From Ampullaceana balthica (lineage: Eukaryota; Mollusca; Gastropoda; Lymnaeidae), in contig CALYLW010000130.1 in the NCBI GenBank assembly GCA_944989445.1, forward strand, positions 2,233,123 to 2,297,122: 64,000 nucleotides of DNA. Reading direction: 5' to 3'. This document shows, piece after piece, positions 23,204 through 34,886 of this stretch (its first letter is position 1; the number at the start of each line of letters is the position of its first letter). Under the pieces are notes generated by a model that saw only the letters and a list, made by a program, of their open reading frames with translations, was not told the origin of the DNA and made no database searches. The position numbers and the translations under genes are program-made.

Positions 23204-24230
23204 CTGGGTGAGGATAATAAAAAGAAAGGCTAAATACCTGAGGTTAATTTTATTTGTTCTTTTCTTTATGCTTTAGGCAATGAATGCTGATCACTTTTTA
23301 ACGCAATTTCCATTGGGAATTGCATTTATATATTTGAAACTATTGTATTACCCGTCAAAAATGACAGACATTTTCAAAAGGGATATATTTCAGTTTTTGT
23401 AATTGTCACTTTTGCCTGAAAGCCGCATAGTAAATAATCAGAAAATGTAGAGACCAAGAGAGAAAAATTAAATCTAATTTCCATATTGAACAATTTTATG
23501 CGGACGTTTGAAAATATTGAAAATAGCTTTTTTTTCTGTTGTTTGTTTTTGTTTTTTTTTGCAGTATTTTTTTCAAGGCTATTTTTTTAGCGGTGCGCTT
23601 TCTAAAATCTAGCGTTACGAACAGACATAGCAGAGTGTATATTTTGATTATATATACGAATATATGTGTTATGAGAAAACCTCCAAGCTTAGGCTTCGCG
23701 TTATATAAGTTTGCATGAATAATAATGATATAATCATGATAATAGTAAATGCATAGAGAATTACACTCAGCATAAAGTGATACTACAGCAAAGAAGTTTG
23801 AAGTTCGAACTATTTACAAATATTGCTGAGGAGTCAGCCGGACGTTAACTTGCGGCATTGAATAGTGCGCACCAATTATGCGCGAACCAATAATACAGCA
23901 CAGTGCGTTAAAAATAAATTCTGTGACTGTAATGTGATCCACATCAAACACATCTGTGATTTGAAGCAGTTTAAGCTTCATTTATGATTATGACTTGTCA
24001 GTTTATTCGCCCATTTGTCCATACATTATTACCTTTACATTATCAAAAACATGTAAATAAACAATTGTAACTATTTACAAATATGAATAACAACGAACTA
24101 TTTATTTTGCATGAAACCTTTGAAGTAAAGTTAATCACTGGATAAAAGAATATATTAAATTATCAACAGGTAATCGTATATAAAATTTAATATACACGTT
24201 TTAGGAATTCTAATACACGTTTTCATTATT
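23204..24230. other. Unassigned AT-rich stretch (upstream intron or flank)
   Basis: Only a faint similarity at 23490-23590 to the Helitron-like fragment near 3570-3640. No exon was recognised. Confidence 0.4.
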
Positions 24231-24238
24231 GTCAAGTC

Positions 24239-25481
24239 CAGGCCTGTCAACGAGTACGACACGGGTACCCGTTGCCGTGAGATTCCCCGGGTAGTAAAAT
24301 TCCGCCCGAGTACCCATGAAAATGTGGCCTTCAATGTCTATATTAACCAAACTTCGGCTCGCATGCGGCTTTTTTGTGTTTAATTTACGGCTCGCGAAAC
24401 AATTTATTAAATAAAATTTTTGTTTCAAATATATGATGTGAAATACATCTAAGGAGAACTATCTGTCAACGGGAAATACAATACGGTCTCGAGAGACCAC
24501 AATGTATTTTGATACACCTTTTTTCTCTCTGAAAATGAAACAGAAATCGCAAACACAAGAAGATTTTGATTCTTTGAATGAATCATATAAAGAAAACAAA
24601 ACTCCTCTGCCGAAAATAAGGATGGACTGCATAGAGATGAAAGAGCCCGTGTTTGTTGTTAATAAAAACACCCCTGCTTTGACACTAACTTTGATCTTTA
24701 AAATACGCCGACAGTGGGTTTACAATTGTCGATGTTGTTTATCTACCCCCTCCTCCTTCCTCAATTAGATTGTGTTTCGTGTGTTCATTACAGCGTGTGC
24801 CTTGTCCAAAAACTGATTTTAATAATACACCAAAATTTGTAAGTTTTTAAAGTCAATAAATTAGTTACTTACAGTGTAATATGGATAAGGGCCAGTCCAT
24901 AAATGACGTAACGCACCTAGGGGAGGAGGGGGTCACACATTTGTGACGAGGGGGAGGGATGTTTTTAAGAATAAATGTGACGCCACGTCAAAACGCGCAC
25001 CTTTAAATAAAATTTCCACTGAAATATTTGATTGCTTACAATTTGTTTAATGGCGTTTTACATGGATTTAAGCGTGTAGCGATTTTTAAAGTTAAACTTC
25101 ACATCAAATACAAATTAAATGACAATAAATTTATTTGACAACGATTCATTTTCAAAAAGGAAGTACGGCTTTTATGGGGGGGGGCACAAAGCTTTGTGAC
25201 GTCATAATGGGGGGCTCTAAGTTTTTATGACAACCTGTGACGGGGGTGGGGGTGTAAAAATTGGCCAAAAACGCTTGACGTCATTTATGTACGGCCTTTA
25301 AGACGTCGGCTGTGTAGCTACTGTGTGAAATGAAGTGCATGGAAGGTGGCTAGGTAGCATTATATAGCGGTCATGACGGGGAAAATTATTCGATATTTTA
25401 TTTTGATCGGATAACCCGGGTACCCGTTCGAAATTTGGACGGGTACCCGGGCAGCATTTTTCAACAATATTGACAGCCCTG
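24239..25481. mobile_element. hAT-like element Z with near-perfect 8-bp target duplication
   Basis: The ends are CAGGCCTGTCAA and TTGACAGCCCTG (11 of 12 complementary), each followed inward by GGGTACCCG motifs. Flanks are GTCAAGTC (24231-24238) and TTCAAGTC (25482-25489), 7 of 8 identical. An 8-bp duplication and CAGGG-type ends fit hAT. No transposase is encoded. A MITE lies inside at 24889-25297. Confidence 0.6.
24889..25297. mobile_element. MITE related to 21361-21638, nested in Z
   Basis: The left end GGGCCAGTCCATAAATGACG pairs with right end CGTCATTTATGTACGGCC with a few mismatches. The interior has GGGGGAGGG and TTGTGACG blocks like the 21.4-kb copy in inverted sense. Confidence 0.6.
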
Positions 25482-25496
25482 TTCAAGTCAGCACCC

Positions 25497-25910
25497 CTTC
25501 CAGATATCTCACCGACGCCACGCAGGAGTTTAGAATCACCGCGCAGCAAATTTTGTAACATATTGCACAAAAAATGGACGTTGTGCAAATTTGCACACGA
25601 GGTTTTTTTTTAATTTGCACACGGACAAACGAAGCTTAGACTTAAAGGGAACATGCATAGCAGGCAAACGATTTCACTCAATGCACACAATAACCTTTAT
25701 CAACACTTTGAACATTCACGTCAGTCAATAGTTTAAAACCAAAATGTTCGTGTAATCGTCCGGAAATTATGTTATATTTATCGGCCGAAATATTATACTT
25801 TTTGACTGCCAGTACATTTATAAGTTGTGGGTCGATTAATCGTTAAAAAAAATTTAATCGTTAAAATTTTTAACCATTAATCGAGAAATTAATCGTTAAT
25901 TTCCGCAGCC

Positions 25911-25913
<3 letters not shown>
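25497..25913 (-). mobile_element. Truncated hAT-type Y element
   Basis: The reverse complement matches the left half of the element at 40565-41413, including TTTCGGCCGAT-type sequence and the TTTAGAATCACCGCGCA segment. It ends at GCAGCCCC next to (AT)n. The other half is missing where element Z begins. Confidence 0.55.

Positions 25914-25970
<57 letters not shown>
25914..25970. repeat. (TA)n microsatellite between two hAT ends
   Basis: About 29 TA units, flanked on the left by a GCAGCCCC terminus and on the right by TAGGGCTG. Confidence 0.95.
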
Positions 25971-25975
<5 letters not shown>

Positions 25976-26663
25976 CTGTTATTGATTAATTTAAATTTAA
26001 TCGTTAACTTTTGAAAAATTAATGATAAATTAATCGTTAATTCGATTAAAATCAAAAATAGAAATTTATGACGCCATTAAACGGAACATTTTAAGGGAAG
26101 TAACAAAAAAAGGGTAATTGACTTTTTAAAATTTTATTGTTATTTCCCCTGTCTCACAGACATTGAAAATATTGAATATTTTGAACTAAATTTTTATAAC
26201 AATGTGTTGATACTTGATCGGATGTTTGTGCTGAAGGCGGTACGTCAGCGATGTATTTGATCCTTTAAAAGAGAATTGTTTATGGTAGTGAACACAGTAA
26301 ACTTTTTCACCATCTTCGACTTTGCCATCCGCAGTTAGCTTAAAAACAAAATCTTTGCCCAACTTTCCAGTTATATGTTTAAATTTAACTGCGCTGATGC
26401 TGTCAGCCATTTTTTAGTTGACGTCTGCCGGTCCACATAAATTAATAAAATAAATTATAATTTACGCGGGAGAAGTTTGTATGTAAAAAATATATAAATT
26501 ATCATTAATTATTAATAATTAATTATTTATTAATAAAATTTTAAAAAAGAATTATAAATATTTTCTTTAATTTTAATCGAATTTTTATCGATTAAAATAA
26601 TTTTAATCGATAAAAAAATTTAACGCTTAATCGAGAAATTAATCGTTAATTTCCGCAGCCCTA
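25971..26663 (-). mobile_element. hAT-type element Y2 with BED-finger frame
   Basis: The ends TAGGGCTG and CAGCCCTA lie in (TA)n on both sides. The minus-strand frame at 26186-26410 (74 aa, starting MADSISAVKFK) aligns with the BED region of Y1, but the second Cys of the finger is Tyr (CVHYHK) and His is replaced at the distal pair (YRLQHK). The finger is therefore probably dead. The catalytic region is absent. Confidence 0.7.
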
Positions 26664-27335
26664 ATATATATATATATAAATTATATATACATATAAAATA
26701 TATATCATATATCTCTGATAATTCAATATTCGGTGTCAATTGCTTGGATACAGTTTGAATTTTAACAACAATTTTATGAAACCCGCAAAAAACCTCTTTG
26801 CCAACCTTATTCCAACCCTTTCTTTCTTACAACCGATTCCGTCTATTATCTTTCTGACAAACAATTTCCATGTATTAACTTTCTTTCTTTAAAAAAATTC
26901 ATCCTCTATTTACCTCCGTTTCCCCTAACAACCCCATATTTTTAACGCTCTGACCTACTATGACGTTCCGTATTGTTTTAAAACAACAGAAGATAAATAT
27001 GTATTATTTATTTTAGTGATAATAACACACATGTATGTTTGATTTCTTTATTTATATTGAATTGAATTATTTTTTTTTATTAGCTTTTTTACTTATCATG
27101 CTAAAGGATTCTTTTTTTCCTTTCCTCTTATTTTTTCCAATTCTTTTCTCTTGACTAAATCAGTAGCCAAAACTAATTTAAGCTTCACATAGCAGTCAAG
27201 CTGAAAGCATCGTACGCTTAATTTTACCAGGAAATTGTCTTCATTGAAGACACTATCGGATTTACCCATTGATTAGTGTTTTCCCGGAAATAAGGGACTT
27301 AATTCAAGGCTTTGTTGAGTTATCGACCAACTGCA
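26664..27335. other. Unassigned stretch
   Basis: (TA)n remnants then T/C-rich low-complexity sequence; no genes or element ends seen. Confidence 0.45.
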
Positions 27336-27935
27336 GACGCTGTACAACTGAGAATATGTGTCTTAAAGAGCCCCTTACATGTACAACTGAGAAGATGTGT
27401 GTTACAGAGACCAACTACATGTACAACTGAGAAGATGTGTGTTACAGAGACCAACTACATGTACAACTGAGAAGATGTGTGTTACAGAGACCAACTACAT
27501 GTACAACTGAGAAGATGTGTGTTACAGAGACCAACTACATGTACAACTGAGAAGATGTGTGTTACAGTTACAGAGACCAACTACATGTACAACTGAGAAG
27601 GTGTGTCTTACAGTTACAGAGACCAACTACCAACGTCGTACAAAGGAGAAGGTGTGTCTAACAGAGACCAACTACATGTACAATGGAGAAGGTGTGTCTT
27701 ACAGTTACAGAGACCAACTACAAACGTCGTACAACGTAGAAGGTGTGTCTAACAGAGACCAACTACAAATGTACAACGAAGAAAGTGTGTCTTACAGAGA
27801 CCAACTACAAACGTCGTAAAACGGAGAAGGTGTGTCTTACAGAGACCAACTACAAACGTCGTACAACGAAGAAGGAGTGTCTTACAGAGACCAACTAAAA
27901 ACGTCGTACAACGGAGAAGGTGTGTTTTACTGAGA
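27336..27935. repeat. About 40-bp minisatellite, around 14 copies
   Basis: Unit TACAACTGAGAAGATGTGTG plus TTACAGAGACCAACTACATG. The first copies are almost identical; later ones have 3-9 bp changes such as CAAACGTCG. Frames on both strands are repeat-derived. Confidence 0.95.
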
Positions 27936-28017
27936 CAAAGAAAATAAGCCCTGAACTCAAGGCAGACGCGTATGTCCTTGTATGGAAAGTTTAATGCATG
28001 TAGGCCGGCCCCTTGGT

Positions 28018-28157
28018 TAATTGTCACAAAACGTGGTGACTTGTCACAAAACGTGGTGACTTGTCACAAAACGTGGTGACTTGTCACAAAATGTGATGAC
28101 TTGTCACAAAACTTTGTTACTCTGTCACCAAACTTTTTCACTCGTCACAAAACGTTG
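28018..28157. repeat. 20-bp tandem repeat, about 7 copies
   Basis: TTGTCACAAAACGTGGTGAC repeated head to tail, with decaying copies at the right end. Confidence 0.95.
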
Positions 28158-28235
28158 TAATATTTACTATTTTGGGAGAGATTTATTAAAATCATAAAAA
28201 CTCACTTTCAAAATAATTAACCACCCATTCATGTT

Positions 28236-28438
28236 TTCTAGGTCAGTGCTTCTCAAAGTGGTGGTCCGCGGACCAGTGCCGGTCCGTGGGCCATCCGCTG
28301 CCGGTCCGGAGATGTTCTCAAAAAAAGGACAGAAAAAATTGTCAGTGCGGGGAAAAAAAGTCCACCGGTCCCTGGTGCAATGGAAAAAATTCATGCCGGT
28401 CTGCCCTACTAAAAAGTTTGAGAAGCACTGTTCTAGGT
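28236..28438. mobile_element. 187-bp hAT MITE with perfect 8-bp target duplication
   Basis: The element (28244-28430) starts CAGTGCTTCTCAAA and ends TTTGAGAAGCACTG, a 14-bp perfect inverted repeat of the hAT type. TTCTAGGT flanks it on both sides (28236-28243 and 28431-28438). Being so short, it is clearly non-autonomous. The listed span includes the duplicated flanks. Confidence 0.9.
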
Positions 28439-29009
28439 AATAAATCGTCCCAATTGGGTGAGGTTGGGGAGAGATTGGCGAATATGGGGGGCGGGGGGAG
28501 TGGTTTGAAAGGAGTGGGGAAGAGGGTTACCAATTCTATCAGTAATCTTGTTTACTACGACATTAACCGGCGTCACTCATTGAGACAAAGGGGGGCTATT
28601 CCGTTAGGGTGAACATAATGGACTCGCCCGGCGGAAGAGATAGGTGAATGCCCCTTGAGGAAGTGATGCCTGGTAACGATGGAGCTAACTCGCTTTTTAC
28701 GGGAGAGGTGTTCCCGAGCGCACTGCCGAGGGTGGAATTCTATTTGATGTAACTCATGTAGGTTAAATCTGATGTGCGATTGACATGTGAGTATAGGAAG
28801 AATTTACACATCATTTAATCTTAAGAGTTATGACCCGCGTTATAAAGGGCATCAAAGTTGTAAAAATTAATTATTAATATTCTCACAGTAGGAGGCGTCA
28901 CTGGGGTTGGTGTCACCCAGTGCAGTAGCTCATGGTGTCAACTCCTCACGACTTACCCCGTAGAACTCCTCCGAGTCTCCCAGTGCCAAATAACGGGAAC
29001 ATAAAAATA
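28439..29009. other. Unassigned stretch
   Basis: G-rich run at 28489-28500; otherwise ordinary sequence without supported genes. Confidence 0.4.
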
Positions 29010-29108
29010 CAGAATTGTACATTTTGGTGTCACCCCTTGTAATGGTGTCACCCCTTGTAATGGTGTCACCCCTTGTAATGGTGTCACCCCTTGTAATGGT
29101 GTCACCCG
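29010..29108. repeat. 18-bp tandem repeat, about 5 copies
   Basis: GGTGTCACCCCTTGTAAT repeated head to tail; the middle copies are identical. Confidence 0.9.
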
Positions 29109-29391
29109 GAGCTGTCAGCAACCCGGTATCCCCCTGGTGGTGCCTCTGGTCAAGGTCATGTGTGGTTTACATAAAACGTTCGTGTTAGGTGTCATCGGTG
29201 CTGATATCAGCCAACGTTAACGGCACCACTAAGGTCACCTTCAAGTTACGCTGATAATACGAATCAGGTGATAGCTGATTATGTTATCAATCAGCTGAGT
29301 CACCAAACACCCTCTATAGAATTTATTAACTTATTCCACGGGCCGGCAAAGTGTGGCCTGCGGGCCACATGCGACCCGCCACATAGTTATA

Positions 29392-29442
29392 AGTGTGTGT
29401 GTGTGTGCGTGTGTGTGTGTGTGTGTGCGCGTGTGTGTGTGA
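29392..29442. repeat. (GT)n microsatellite
   Basis: GTGTGT tract with occasional GC interruptions, 3' of a GGCCTGCGGGCCACATGCG segment that resembles a degraded transposon end. Confidence 0.9.
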
Positions 29443-29597
29443 CTTGTCAAGACATTCAGAAAACATACCTCAAAGTGCGATAGTGTCATTCATTAAATTA
29501 TTAGCGGACCCGTCGCGCGTTGCAGCGATCTCAGTATAAAGAAAGAAATTCAAAGAAACCAATGAGATGTACTCTTTAAAAAGCAGGAGGAGGGTTG

Positions 29598-29856
29598 TAC
29601 ACATGGATGGTTGGACACATAGATGGTTGGACACATGGATGGGTGTACACATGGATGGTTGTACACATGGATGGTTGGACACATAGATGGTTGGACACAT
29701 GGATGGCTGGACACATGGATGGTTGGACACATGGATGGTTGGACACATGGATGGTTGAAAACATGGCTGGTTGGACACATGGATGGTTGGACACATGGAT
29801 GGTTGGCCACATGGATGGTTGGACACATGGATGGTTGGACACATGGATGGTTGGAC
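29598..29856. repeat. 16-bp minisatellite, locus 1
   Basis: Unit GGTTGGACACATGGAT, about 16 copies. The same unit forms the array at 42203-42283 and 48482-49205. It is open in several frames on both strands without coding meaning. Confidence 0.95.
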
Positions 29857-30084
29857 ATGGGGCGGGTGCTGATGAGATTTTACATATGCAGTTCACTCAT
29901 TCTCTAACTTATAGATCTCTCTTTTGCCTTCTAAATTATAAATCTTTAATCTGTATACCAAACAACAGCCCACCGTTTTTAGTTATATGAAATGAAAGTA
30001 CTTGAACTTATAAGTTTTAAATTATTTTCTTCTCTTTAGTCCACTAATAAAAACGTGGTTTTAAAACATCTTTTTTTAATTTTA
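29857..30084. other. Unassigned stretch
   Basis: AT-rich, no features recognised. Confidence 0.4.
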
Positions 30085-31985
30085 TTTATTTTACACCAGT
30101 TTGTATTTAATTTTGTAACCATAATAAAGTCTTATTTTAATTATGTGTTGAAAATTATGCGGAATGAAGGTGGATCTTTACAAATATACATGAACAAAAC
30201 AAATATATTTTAACTATATGGCTGTAAAACATGCAAAGTTTTGGATTTTCAATTGTCCTGAAAAACTCGTTTTATTTAAGGACTTTTTATCGTATCGGCT
30301 TTGAAATAAAATGGTGTTTCCGATAGTGTGGCACCAAAAAGCACCGGTACTAATTTATATAATTTACGCAGTAATTTGCACAACTAAGATGGCAATTTAG
30401 ATAAGTCTTTTTTCTTAAAATGATTTTTTTGTAAAAATTTACATTAAAAATGTATTGCAAATAATTTCAAGAATTTATGTTACTTAAACATTTCATTATC
30501 TGTATATAAAAAGGATGCATTGAATTTTAAAATACAAAGGAAAATACATTTTTATATGTAATTAATTTTGAATTATGAAAACTATAAAATTAATATATTT
30601 ACTTATGTATAAATTATGTCTTTTAATGAATTGCTATCGCTGTGTCATAGACAATGTAATGAATTCTTTTATATCTAAGTGGCGAGACACTTAACTTCGA
30701 TCTCTATAACTAGGGATACAATGTCGTTTAATGGTTATGATCAGTTCTGCCAACGCTAGGTTTTTTCAACCAAGATCTAAGTTTCTTTAACCTTGTCTAG
30801 GTTTTATATTTCAAAAATAGCTAAAATTTACCGGTAGTTTTTTTTTGAAATAGTAAATATGCGATTTGAAATTACAAAAATAAATAAATATGTGCAATTA
30901 ACATCCTAAATTTATTAGATTTTTCAAAAAAAAAGAAAAAAAGTAAGCATTAGCCGCTCTATTTTATTACATTATGATATATATATTGGCCTATGGAACT
31001 GAATTCGAAATGTGGAGCTGCTACGGTGCCATCTTCTGAAAAATTATGGTATAAAATAAAACAACTTTAATGAGCAAAAATACTCAATTTTGTTAGACTT
31101 TTTGACAAACTTAACAGCTCTATAAATATATTCTTTCTGCGTTGAGATAATATTCTCTCGAGTATACACGGTATAGACCAAAGATAATCTAATACAACCC
31201 TCAGAAAGACATAGTTATAAAACACCTCTCCTATTCCGTATGCAACGACTAACATATAAATACTTGTTCTTTCCGTTCAGAAACAAACACTCTATCAATA
31301 TTTAAAACTCAAATAAAAAGACTAGATATAAACAATGCATAAATGTATTACTCAACAATGTTCTGTTTTTAAAAAAGGAGCGTCTGTAATAGATTAGATA
31401 AGATTGATGCAAAGAATGATGATAAGATTGCCATTTATAAGGGAGATGACACAAGTAATAAATAAATGAATATGCAAGTATATTTTTTGTTAACAGTTAT
31501 GTAGAACATTAGGAGCAATCCATAAATACGAAAGACCGTAATCGACACACACACACTTCTAATTCAAATGAAGTTGTACGATTTATTTCTTAATTTAGGT
31601 TTTTTTTTGTTTGTTTTTTTAAAGAAAAAAACGTAAATTAAGAAATAAATCGTACAACTTCATTTGAATTAGAAGTGTGTGTGTCGATTACGGAAGACCG
31701 TAATCGACACACATTATAATTCAAATGAAGTTGTACTATTTATTTCTTAATTTACGTTTTTCTTAATGAAACCAGTAGCCTAACATATAAAATATAAATA
31801 ATTACCACTGATAAATAAAGAATGACGTCCTCAAATATGACCGCTAAATTTTGTCCTAGCAAATACTCATAACGGCAAAAAAAATATTGGTAATATCAGT
31901 ATCGGCAATATCGGCAAAAATGAATATCGGTAGAGCCCTACTCACGACACCGCAATAACTGAGTGTGTGTGTGCATATGTGTTTG
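30085..31985 (+). repeat. Long repeat X, copy 1 (left-truncated)
   Basis: From TTTACACCAGTTTGTATTTA onward it parallels copies at 33.4, 50.4 and 53.3 kb: the GATAGTGTGGCACCAAAAAG block, the TCTAAGTGGCGAG..CACTTAAC block, ATTCGAAATGTGGAGCTGCT, and the ATCGGTAATATCGG tail. There is no coding capacity beyond a shared 60-90 aa minus-strand frame (MLVVAYGIGEVFYN) that decays differently in each copy. The repeat class is unknown. Confidence 0.8.
31536..31697. repeat. Near-perfect palindrome inside X copy 1
   Basis: 31536-31608 and 31621-31697 are inverted copies of about 73 bp with a spacer of about 12 bp, both containing CGATTTATTTCTTAATTTA. A third, direct copy of the same segment follows at 31700-31765. 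The centre lies beside the TTAA|TTTA site that carries Helitrons in X copies 2 and 4. Confidence 0.9.
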
Positions 31986-32169
31986 TATGTGTGTAAGTTG
32001 TTTTTTTATATGTAAAAGGGAAAAGGTCTGGTCACCGATCGCTGGACCTAGCTCAGCGTGACACGTAAAATGTAAACAAAAGCACAACGGTATATCGATG
32101 GGTGGCGTCAACGCGTGCACTGGCACGTGGAAGAAAAACAATAACAAACCGTTAAATTAAATTATATAC

Positions 32170-32391
32170 CTTATATAGAGATAAACTAAAAAGGCATTAA
32201 TTTAATTACGATACGTTTGATCGATCTGACATTTTGATACGATGCATTGTTAGGTGACACAAGTCTATGTGCCAAATTTCAGCTCGATCGCATCACGGAA
32301 AGTGTGCCATTTAAGACTTTTGTTTTTTCGCCCGCGAACGAGATGTCGACAGACAGACAGAGCGACCAGATTTCGAAGTTAATATAAAGGA
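32170..32391 (-). mobile_element. Helitron-like fragment H5
   Basis: The minus-strand 5' end is TCCTTTATATTAACTTCG, followed by GCTCTGTCTGTCTGTC. It is a diverged relative of H1-H4, and only the 5' 220 bp are recognisable. It abuts the left end of X copy 2. Confidence 0.45.
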
Positions 32392-32401
32392 TTTAATAAA
32401 A

Positions 32402-34886
32402 ATGACCTTTAATAAAGGTCGATTGGTATAATTAAATAGTTTTGTCGAGTCTATGCTGGTCGTATGCGAGACATACATTTGACATTTCGAAGTGCATATA
32501 TGTTAGTAAACATATAAATGTCAAAGTTTTCATATTTTTTAATATATGAAAATTTTTAAAATATGTCTCACAGTTTACTTTTACAATAAATAACATTAAT
32601 TGAGAAAAACGAAAGTTATTTCAAGTAATTAATTCTTTAATTTAACATAAAATTTAAAAGCATACGTATAATTTCTTTAAAATATTTTTAATTTAAAGTT
32701 ATGTAATTATTTCCTATAACGATTTTAAAGAAACACATGTTAAGAATTAAGACTATTTAATTAATCTTCTTGAGAACAATCTATTCCAACATACATTAGT
32801 ATCGTTGCTTTGTGGGGCTGCATTAGATTTATACAAAATTAATATCTAATTGTTAGTCAATTTAACATTTTGTCAGTAAAAATTGTATTTTTTTGTTTTA
32901 TTTTCCTTATTTGATTACTGTGGTTATCTGATTATTGTGGGTATCTGATTATTATGGGTATCTGATTTATATGGGTATCCGATTATTGTGGGTATCTGAT
33001 TATTTTGGGTTTCTGATTATTGTGGGTATCTGATTATTGTAGGTATCTGATTATTGTAGGTATCTATTTTGAAAAGCGTTTCTCACAACTTCTTGTCATA
33101 AACTGTCTTATAAATCGTTGCATCAAATCACGATAGCAAAAACGTACAATTTAATGTGCCAAACAAATCTATGTATATATTGTAACATTTTATACCTCGG
33201 TTGATCCAAATTTAACACAAAAACATTTTATTTGTCACTTAAATGCTTGGCTAAATAATTTATATTAATTTAATTTTTTGTGATTTAAAAAAAAATGTTT
33301 TAAAACAAAATAACAACGTTAAAAGTTAACAGAGGAAAGAATTGTTATTACATTTGATCGACCCATGCCTTTTTTTTACACCAGTTTTATATTTAATTTT
33401 GTAACCACAATAAAGTCTTATTTTAATTATGCCTTACAGATTACGCGGAATAAAGCAGGTTCTGTTACTTCCATCTTCACAAATATACATGTACAAAACA
33501 AATAAATTTAACTATATGGGATGTAAAACATACAAAGTTTTTGATTTTCAAATATCCTGAATAACTAGTTTTATTTAAGGACTTTTGTTATAGTATCGGA
33601 CTTGCAAAAAAATGGTATTTCCGATAGTGTGGCACCAAAAAGCACCGGTACTAATTTATATAATTTACGTAGTAATTGGGACAACTAAGATGGCAATTTA
33701 AATAAGTCTTTTTTCTTAAAATGATTTTTTTAAAAATATACATTAAAATGTATTGCAAATAATTTCAAGAACGTATGTTACTTAAACATTTCATTATCTG
33801 TATACAAAAAAGGATGCATTGAATTTTAAAATGCAAAGGAAAAATATTTTTATATTTAATTTTATTTTTGAATTATGAAAACACAAAATTAATCTATTTA
33901 CTTTTGTATAAATTATGTCTCATAATGGCTTTTTACGATAAATGTACCCAACAGAACGGTGAATTCTATTATATCTAAGTGGCTCGCCACTTAACTTCGA
34001 TCTCTATAAGTAGGGATACAATGTTGTTTAATGGTTATGATCAGTGGTGGCAACGTAAGTTTTTTCAAACCAAGATCTACGTTTCTTTAACCTTGTCTAG
34101 ATTTATATTTCAAAAAAGCTAAAATTTTATGGGTTGTTTTTTTAAGACAGTAAATATACGATTTGAGAGTACGAAAATAAAAAAATATGTTGCAATTAAC
34201 ATCCTAAATATATTAGATTTTTGAAGAAAACAAAGTAAGCATTATCCGCTCTATCATGTTACATTATGATATATATTGCTCTATGCAACTGAATTCGAAA
34301 TGTGGAGCTGCTACGGTGCCATCTTCTGAAAAATTATGGTATAAAATAAAACAACTTGAATGTGCAAAAAAATACTAAATTTTACTAGACATTTTGACAA
34401 ACTTAACAGCTCTATAATTCTATTCTTTCTTCGTTGAGAGAATACTCTCTCGAGTATACACGGTATAGACCAAAGATAATCTAATACAACCTTCAGATAG
34501 ACATAGTTATAAAACACCTCTCCTATTCCGTATGCAACGACTAACATATAAATTCATGCTATTTCCGTTCATAAACCAACACTCTATCAATATTTAAAAC
34601 TCAAACAAAAAGACTAGATATAAAAAATGCATAAATGTAGGACTCAACAATGTTCTGTTTAAAAAAGGATCGTCTGTAATAGATTAGATAAGAATGATGC
34701 AAAGAATGATGATAATATTGCCATTTATATGGCAGATGATATGAGTAATGAATAAATGCATTATAAGCATATTTTTTTGTAAATACCTTGCAGTTATGTA
34801 GAACGTAAGGGGCAATACAAAAATACGGAAGACCGTAATCGATTCGTACTTATTATTCAAATGAAGTTGTACGATTTATTTCTTAA
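32402..34886 (+). repeat. Long repeat X, copy 2, left part
   Basis: Begins with the small palindrome GACCTTTAATAAAGGTC and continues through a 17-bp minisatellite to ...GATTTATTTCTTAA, where Helitrons A and B interrupt it. It resumes at 40107. Confidence 0.8.
32920..33066. repeat. 17-bp minisatellite inside X copy 2
   Basis: Unit GGGTATCTGATTATTGT, about 8 copies; the same array is longer in X copy 3 (49875-50100). Confidence 0.9.

Noticed and set aside
27336..29108. CRISPR array
   Set aside because: The direct repeats at 27.3, 28.0 and 29.0 kb are contiguous tandem units with no unique spacers, in a eukaryotic context.
29490..29530. A Helitron 3' end (minus strand, GGGTCCGCTAAT)
   Set aside because: The GC-rich stem and CTAA resemble a terminus, but no matching 5' end or empty site was found in the window.
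34311..34547. Minus-strand frame MLVVAYGIGEVFYN, also near 31067 and 51293
   Set aside because: It recurs in three X copies, but with different ends and no start or domain support; probably non-coding repeat sequence, so not called as a gene.
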